Assembly: GCF_027595985.1 (NCBI RefSeq)
Contig: NC_073311.1
Span: 49,328,463-49,392,462, forward strand
DNA length: 64,000 nucleotides
Source: Sorex araneus
Taxonomy: Eukaryota; Chordata; Mammalia; Eulipotyphla; Soricidae
Direction: 5' to 3'
Below, piece by piece: positions 52,701-61,400 of the stretch. The position numbers were made by a program, and so were the translations under genes. How positions within the stretch are numbered: the first letter of the stretch is position 1; every line of letters starts with the position of its first letter. The notes beneath the pieces are model-generated. The model was given only the letters and a program-made list of their open reading frames with translations, searched no databases and had not been told where the DNA came from.

Positions 52701-55384
52701 AATGAGATAAATTGCTCAGATAAATTTCTATTGAGATAAATTTCTATTGAGAATTTCCAGATTGTTGAATAGTGTGAACGCATTTTGTATGTGGAATGAA
52801 TATGAATCTTTGAGCAGTCTATAATAGGAAGGATCATGATGCCACAAAGATATTTATATGAATCTCAAAATCTTGTGAATTTATAGCTCCATAAAGCAAA
52901 AGGGGTCTAATTAATAATTTTGAGACGTAAATTTTGGGTTTTCAAAGTGGGTCCAATAAAATCCCAATTATCTTTAATTTTGTTTGTTGCTTGGGCCTCC
53001 CAAGTCGTGCCTAGGGTCCATGGCCCCCTCCCTGTGATATCTGGTTAACCTAACCTGCAGTTCATTGGGGTGGCCTAAGATCAGGAAGTTATTAAGACTC
53101 TGCAGTGCCAGGGACCACCAGGAAGACCCTGCAGTGCCCGGGGTCTGTAGCATCACTCAGTGATGCTCTAGGGTCTCCAAGGCTACGCCCAGATATTCTC
53201 AGGGTGCCATGGAGCGCTGAGGATGGACCAGGTCAGGTACTATTCTTTGTTATCTTCCCAGCCTCCACAATTATCTTTAAAAGATGAGGGCTTTGGACTA
53301 GGGATGTAGGTCAGGTCGGTAGAGCACTTGCCTTGCATGTGTGAAGCCCTAGGTTCAGGGCTATAAGAGAGAGAGATTTGGAGGAGTTCGAGAACCAAAG
53401 AATGCAGAATGTCCCTGGGAAGTGGAAAAGCAAAGACACAGAGCTCCATAAAGAATGGAGTCCCACTGACACTTTGATATTAACTCAGTGAGACTTGTAA
53501 CCTACATACATGTATAATAAATCTATGTAACTTAAAGTCAGAAAACATTTGCTAATCATCCAGTAGGAAATTATATGTAGCTAATACATAAGAATCAGAA
53601 ATTCTTTCTATGGTGATTTTCTGTGCTATTCAATTTTTCACCTGCTTTTAAAAATGCTTAATATGAAATAAGCACATCTTATTTTAGAATAAAACAAATA
53701 TAGAGCTGGTAAAAAGGAAAAAAATCCACTTGATTATAACCTAGTGTGTCATTACCAGCTTTGTCATCTTTGGTTGACAGAAGGTTGGTGACCGTTGCCT
53801 CTATTGTAAGAATAACTCAAATTGTTAAAACGTTCAGGATTTGATACTATGAGAGAACAAATAGAAAGTACCGAGAGCACTTACTGTTTCCTTGTGTGAT
53901 GGGCAGCACGTGTGTTCCGGATTGGGAGATGATTCCTTTAGCTTTGATCTGAAAAGAAGACACATGCATCACCGTTTACAATGTCAGGTATTAACTTATT
54001 TATTTTTTTTTTTGCTTTTTGGTCACACCCAGCGATGCACAGGGGTTACTCCTGGCTTATGCACTCAGGAATTACTCCTGGCGGTGCTCAGGGGACCATA
54101 TGGGATGCTGGGAATCGAACCTGGGTCGGCCGCGTGCAAGGCAAACGCCCTACCCGCTGTGCTATTGCTCCAGCCCAATATTAACTTATTTTTAAAATAT
54201 GTAAGTATTCTTACCACTATAACTCTGCAGTGCTTTCGATCATTAAATATCTCTTCTAAAATTTTCCTGTATGGCTGGCTTTTTACATAGTTTAAATAGC
54301 AATCACATAATTTTGTGGTGCTTTACTACTCCAATATTTGCTACTTATCTTGAATAAAAAGAATTGATTTTTGCATTTATTTCAACAAATTACTTTAAGC
54401 TTCTATCTTAGGCAAAGTATTGTATAACCAAGGTGAAAATATAAACTATATGTGAGTATTCTCTCTTATTGCTTCTAGTTTAAATATTTCATCTAATTTA
54501 TTTCTGTTTTCTATTACCAGGCCCAAAATAAATAATTTAGCTTTGAGATTTTATTTAATCAACTTGATAATTCTGTGAAGTAGGTATAAATAATATCTCC
54601 AATATTCAGGTTATATGATAGTTTTTTAACAGATAAAATAAGAGTTACATTATGTAGAAATCAACAACTAGATATAACTAGAAGGCAATAATCCTACTGT
54701 TAATTTTTATAGAATATAAAAATACTACTTGCAACTAATTCTTTACAGAATATCTTACAAATACAATTTTTTTCTTCAAATGGTTTGCTTGAGTAAGTAA
54801 CCAACTTTGACTATTTTAAATTTTATTGCATAATAGTATATATATATAGACCTCAAAAATATACCAGTTTAAAATATACTTGTAAATGTATTTTCCTCTA
54901 AAATAATAGCAACCATGAGCTTTGTAAATTACTTGGTACAAAATATTACTTCTTTATTGCAATTTTTTCTTTTCTAATTATCAAAATGGAATTGTTCTAG
55001 AAGACTATGTATAACTTTATATCCTATTGAATAAGTTTCTGATTCTCCCACCCTCAATTTTCATTCAGATAATGTGGTTTACAGTAGTTTCCATAATATT
55101 GTTTGGAACCACTACCACCACTATCAACAACATTCCAGTTTCTTTACAGCCTCAGTTCATTGTTCTTAGAGTTCCAGTCTTATCCTTATATAACTAGTCA
55201 GTTACATGAAAAGCACTCTCAAAAAAGCATTGTTAAGCCTTTTTTCTTTTCTCACGGTTTTCCCTTGGTCCTCAGAAGAAGCATAAAAATTTCAGAGGAG
55301 ACCATAGAATAAGTGAAAAATTAAAGCAGTAATGATTTGTTAAGGAGCAACTTCAGGCATTAAAATTATACATGCATATGTATG

Positions 55385-55415
<31 letters not shown>

Positions 55416-58400
55416 ATGAGTCTTACAATGGAGATGTTACTGATGCCTGCTCAAGCAATTCTATGAACAACAGGATTTGTATCATTATCTTATAAAAATC
55501 ATTACTTAGCAACTCATTCTTTTGGGAATCCATACAATTACAAAGAACTATGGTGACTTTTATTTTTACCAAATAGTAGAAGGTTAACTCTTTTTCATCC
55601 TTCAGAGTCTGTTCATTTAGGATGTAGTGTGTCCGGATTTCCTGGGCTTGTCCACAGGTGAGAGGATCAGCAATAGTTTCAAGGTGAACAAAACTATTGC
55701 TTGGGGAGAAAACACGCCTTGCCGTGTGCTGGGCTGGTATATGATTCTCCTCAAGCCACAGCATCTCCATACAGTTGTCTAAAGGCTTGTAAGTGACCTG
55801 ATGGAAGGAACAAAGGCCTTTAGTAGGCTACTTGGTATTCATCTATAGACCTACCATTTACTAAAGATTTTATATGAGTTATTTGGTTAGCATAAATTAC
55901 TATGTTATTAATAATAATAATGTTATTCTTATTTGGTCTGCTTTCTCAAATGAATTGAAACTGAAATCTAAAAATGGCTTCCCATATTTTTATACAAATT
56001 TATAATAAGCTTATTTTGTCCATACTTTATTCATAATCTTATACTGAATATATTAAAAGATCAAAATTTTTCTAATGCCCTTATGGCTACAAATTGTAAA
56101 AGAGCAACATATTCAACACAAAATGAAAAATAATGGCATGCTAAAGTAACAAAGCCAAATCTCCTTTTTTAAAAAAAATATTTTTTGCATCTTTAAGGAC
56201 AAAACAGCACTGACCATGCAAGTGGAAGCAAACATAAACAAATGGGACTACATCAAACTAAGAAGCTTCTGCACTTCAAAAGAAACAGTGACCAAAATAC
56301 AGAAAGAGCCCACAGAATGGGAAGGAATATTTACCCAATACCCATCTGATAAGGGATTAATATACAGGATATACAAGATACTTGTAGAATTGTATAAGAA
56401 AAATACCTCCAACCCCATCAAAAATTGGGGAGAAGAAATGAACAGAAGTTTCCTCAAAAAAGAAATACAAATGGCCCAAAGGCACATGAAAAAATGCTCC
56501 ACCTCACTAGTCATCAGGGAGATGCAAATCAAAACAACAATGAGATATCATCTCACACCACAGAGACTGGCACACATTCAAAAGAACAAAAGCAACCAGT
56601 GCTGGCGTGGATGTGGGGAAAAAGGGACGCTCCTTCACTGTTGGTGGGAATGCCGACTGGTCCAGCCTTTCTGGAAAACAATATGGACAGTCCATCAAAA
56701 CCTAGAAATTGAGCTTCCATATGACCCCGTAATACCACTTCTGGGAATATATCCCGCCGAGGATGCAAAAGAGCACAGTAGAATTGATATCTGTACATAT
56801 ATATTCATTGCAGCACTGTTCACAATAGCCAAAATATGGAAACAACCCGAGTGCCCTAAAACAGATGACTTGTTAAAGAAACTTTGGTACATCTACACAA
56901 TGGATTACTATGAAGCTGTTAGGAGAGATGAAGTCATGAAATTTGCTTATAAACATGGAGAATATCATGCTAAGTGAAATGAGTCGGAAAGAGAGGGACA
57001 GACATAGAGGGACTTCACTCATCTGTGGAATGTAGGGTAGCATCACATGAGACTGACACCCAAGGACTGTAGATACAAGGGCCAGGGGGACTGCCCCATA
57101 GCTGGAAGACTGCTTGATGAGCATATGGGAGAAAGCAGATGGAATAGAGAAGGGATCACTAAGAAAATGATGGCTAGAAGAACCAGTTGTGATGGGGAGA
57201 TGCATGCTGAAAGTAGATAATGGACCAAACATGATGATCTCTCAGTGTCTGTGTTGCAAGCTATAATGCCCAAAAGTAGAGAGAGAGAGCATGGGGAATA
57301 TTGTCTGCCTTAGAGGTAGGGGGAGGGTGGGGAAAGGGGGGTATACCCGGGATATTGGTGGTGGGGAATGTGCACTGGTGGAGGGATGGGTGTTAAATCA
57401 TTGTGAGATTGTAACCCAAACATGAAAGCTTGTAACTATCTTACGGTGATTCAATAAAATTTTAAAAATTTAAAAAAATTATTTTTTAACTATTTTATTG
57501 AATCACTGTGAGATAGACCCTTTTAAAGCTATTCATGATTGGATTTCAGTCCTGCAGTGTTCCAACACCCATCCCTCCACCAGTGTACATTTCCTAGTAC
57601 CAGTGTTTCCAGGCTCCCTCCTATCACCTCCCGCTCCCTGCCTGCCTCTATGGCAGGCATTTTTGTGCTCTCTCTCTCTTTCTCTCTATTTGTCTCTTGC
57701 TCTCTCTCCTTTTGGGCATTATGGTTTGCAATATTGATTCTGAAAGATTATCAAGAATATCCCTTTACCTACTTTTAACACTCAGTTCTTGTTCAGCATG
57801 ATCATTCCCAGCTATTATTGTCATACTGGTCTCTTCTCTATCTTACCTACCCGCCACTCCACACACACGTGTGGTTAGATCCAACCATTAATGATTAACC
57901 AGTCCTCCTAATCCCTGTTTTTCCTGGCCATGGATATTAGTCTTCTAAAATATAATATATATGATATAATATATATATATATCTATATACCACAAATGAA
58001 TGCAGTCATTCTATATTTGTCCTTCTCCTTCTGACTCATTTCACTCAGCAAAATACTCTCCATGTCCATCCCTGTATAGGCAAATTTCATGACTTCATTT
58101 TTCCTAACAGCTGCATAGTATTCCATTGTGTAGATATGCCATAGTTTCTTTATCCATTCGTCTGTTCTTGGGCACTCAGGTTGTTTCCAGATTCTGGCTA
58201 TGGTGAATAGTGCTGCAATGAACATAGGAGTATAGGTGATATTTCTGTTGTGTGTATTTGGGCCCCAGAGTATATTCTCAGAAGTGTATTTCTGGGTCAA
58301 AGGGGAGCTCAATTTCTAGTTTTTTGAGAAATGTCCATATTGTTTTCCAAAATGGCTGGACCAGTCAGTATTTCCACTAACAATAAAGGAGAGTCTCTTT

Positions 58401-61400
58401 CTCCCCACATCCATGCCAACACTGTTTGCTTTTGTTCTTTGGACGTTTGCAAGTCTCTGAGGTGTGAGATGATGTCTCACTATTGTTTTGTCTGCATCTT
58501 CCTGATGATTAGCAATGTAGAGCATTTTTTCATGTAACTTTTGACTATTTGAATTTCTTCTTTGAGAATGTTTCTTCATTTCATTGCCCCATTTTCTTAT
58601 GAGATTGGACATTTTGTTTTTTTATTATAGAATTCAACCAGTGCCTTATAGATCTTTGACGTTAATCCCTTATCAAAAGGGTATCACTGTATCACTGTCA
58701 TCCCACTGTTCATTGATTTACTCGAGTGGGCACCAATAACATCTCTATTCCTTCCAGCCCTGAGATTTTAGCAGCCTCTCCTTACTCATCCTTACTCATG
58801 GAGGCTCTTTAGGTCTCATTATCAAAAGGGTATTGGGTGAATATCCTTTCCAATTCCATAGGCTGTCTTTTTATCCTGTTCATTTTTAAAATATTTTTTG
58901 AGGTGCAGAAGCTTCTTAGTTTAAGATGGTCCCATTTGTTTATTTTTGCTTCCACTTGCTTGGTCAGTGGCATTTCATCTTTGAAGACACCGTTAGCTTC
59001 AATATCTTGGAGTGTTTTGCCCACCTTTTCTTCAATGTACATGTGGATTCTGGTCTGATGTTTAAATCTTAAATGCATTTTGATCTGTCTTTTATGCATG
59101 GTGTTCGGTAGAGGTCTGAGTCCCCTCCCCCCCTTTTTTTGCATGTAGCTGTCCAGTTTGCCAGCACTACTTGTTAAAGAGACTTTCCTTATTCCACTTC
59201 ATATTTCCTGCTCCCTTATCAAAGACTAATTGATCATATATTTGAGTGTGTAAGGATCCAAATCTACTTTTTAAATAAAATTTTTAAGATGATTTACTCA
59301 GCCTCCTGGAACTTTTTCATGTACCTATATCAAGTACCTATATAAGTGGAAGCTTTCTGGTAGAGAATCCATTTAGGTTGCCATATTTACTTAATTTACA
59401 GTTTACTCTGCCTCTTTTATCCTTAGAATTCATCAGCTTTCCATATGTCCTTCAATGATATAGTCTTTTTTCCCCAGGTACTGTTATAACTTACTGTGAT
59501 AAGTACTGAAGAAGATGTGAAGTTGGTGGTATCCATGTGAATGTCCACCAGGCCGTGCTCATTGGTAGTATAGTGGTGGGGACTTGGTCTATAATCCACA
59601 GTTACCTGCACAGTTTTATTGGGGATTGGCTGGTCCTTCTCATCAACCAGAAGAACCTAAAAGTAGGAAAGTGATTGCTGGGTGTAAGTAAATGTCATGT
59701 AGCAACAACATTTGCCCCTCCTGTTTGCATTTAATCTCTTGACTACTGAAGATTTGAGAATATGAAAATAAGAGATTTGTTAGGTTCTAATCTAGAATTC
59801 TTTTTCGACATTCCTTCTAATGATCTCACAAGAATTCAATTGAAGAACTACAAAAGTTGAATCATGACTTCTCAATTTTTGATAATACAAAGTTATCTCT
59901 ATCTCTCAGGTTAGGGTGACTATTCAGTAACTTCTGCAGGACTCTGAAGACCTGTTTTCATTTTTCAAAAATCTATTCCATTGCCTATATTTTGCCAGTT
60001 GGTTAAACCAAGTCACACATGAGAAAGCAGTATAGAGATTTGCTACAAAGTTAACAAAAGCTTTGGCTTTTCTAAATTTTAGTAATTGCATTAACTTTTT
60101 AAAATTTGCAATTTTCTATAATTTCTTACTCTAAACATATGCATTCTTAAAACAAATCTTGATTTTGTGATATTAAATTTCATTTTCTCAAGTTTATTCC
60201 CAAGTATATATAATTATATATTTAAAAGATATTTTACCTGCCCAAAGAAAGGAAGCCCACGTCTATAATGTGAGTCAACTTTAGTAAATTTCAATTTGCT
60301 TAAGGTATTTGTGACTTCAGAGGATCCAAACCCAGTTAGTTCCAATTCTGAAAATGGAAAAAATAAGGTTCAACTTACTTCAACCTTAACTTCAACTTCG
60401 CCCCATCATAACAATACTATCTATATCCCGTTTTCTTATTTCCAGTATTTCTCAGACTTGGAAAATGCAACTCACATTGTTTTTACTTCATTTAAAAATG
60501 CTTGGTGTCCTATTGTTCTGGGTTCACAAATATTCTGTGTAACCACTATGTTCTTGCTTTATTTTTCTCTTACCTTTGTGAACTTGCTCTATCTTTTATT
60601 TATTTATTTTTTCCTCACATCTCTGTCATACCACAACTTTTGGTGTACAATTTGGTTTTTATATTGTCCTAAAATGTGTTTAAATTTCTATCACAACTGC
60701 TTTTACAGTCTAATATCTTTGTATGTGACTTTGCATTTTTATATTTCCTCTATTTTAACTTTTCTGAGAATGGACACTTTTTTTCCCTATTCTGATGATG
60801 TATCTTCAGTCCCTCACTATCTTTCAAAATACCAACTATTCTATACTCATTAGTTCAAAGATTACTTTATAAACCTTTGTCTAGAGCTTTAGTTAATGGC
60901 ATCCCTTCACAGTAATTTATCCCTTATTTATTGCATTTATTGTAGAATTTTATTAAGTACGTATGTATGTATACACACATATATTTTTGTTGTTGTCATT
61001 TCTAACTTCTTTGGCTCTGGGATCATATTACTTTCAAAGTCCTGACAAAGTATCAAGTATTTAACATGGATGGGAAGATTGAAGAGTCTAATGTCAAAGC
61101 TCTTTGCAACTTTGGTCCTTCTCTTTTCCCCCTGAAAACTTATAATTCTGGGCTCAGGAAAGCTAAAACGTACATATTGGCCTGAGTTCTGCAATTTGGA
61201 GGGTCTGGCAACCTCTCCTTGGTAGAAGTCACCTCATTACTCATCCGTTTGGCTCTGATTGAACTAAGACAGACACCTTAAAAACACTTTTGTACTAATA
61301 AGGCCGCCAGGCTGCTGGACAGAAGATACTGATCCATGGAGACCACACAGAGCAGACAACCTCTACTCACTCCCAATTCCTTAGCATCCTAAAAACATAT

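Noticed and set aside
55388-55475. Possible regulatory element next to the (GT)n tract.
   Set aside because: The adjoining sequence is just the 3' end of a type B SINE.
56216-56977. 253-codon plus-strand open frame as a host gene.
   Set aside because: It is the C terminus of L1 ORF2p in a 5'-truncated element.
60296-60853. 185-codon plus-strand open frame.
   Set aside because: It partly overlaps exon 10 antisense, is Phe/Leu/Tyr-rich from AT-rich DNA, and shows no domain. A chance frame.
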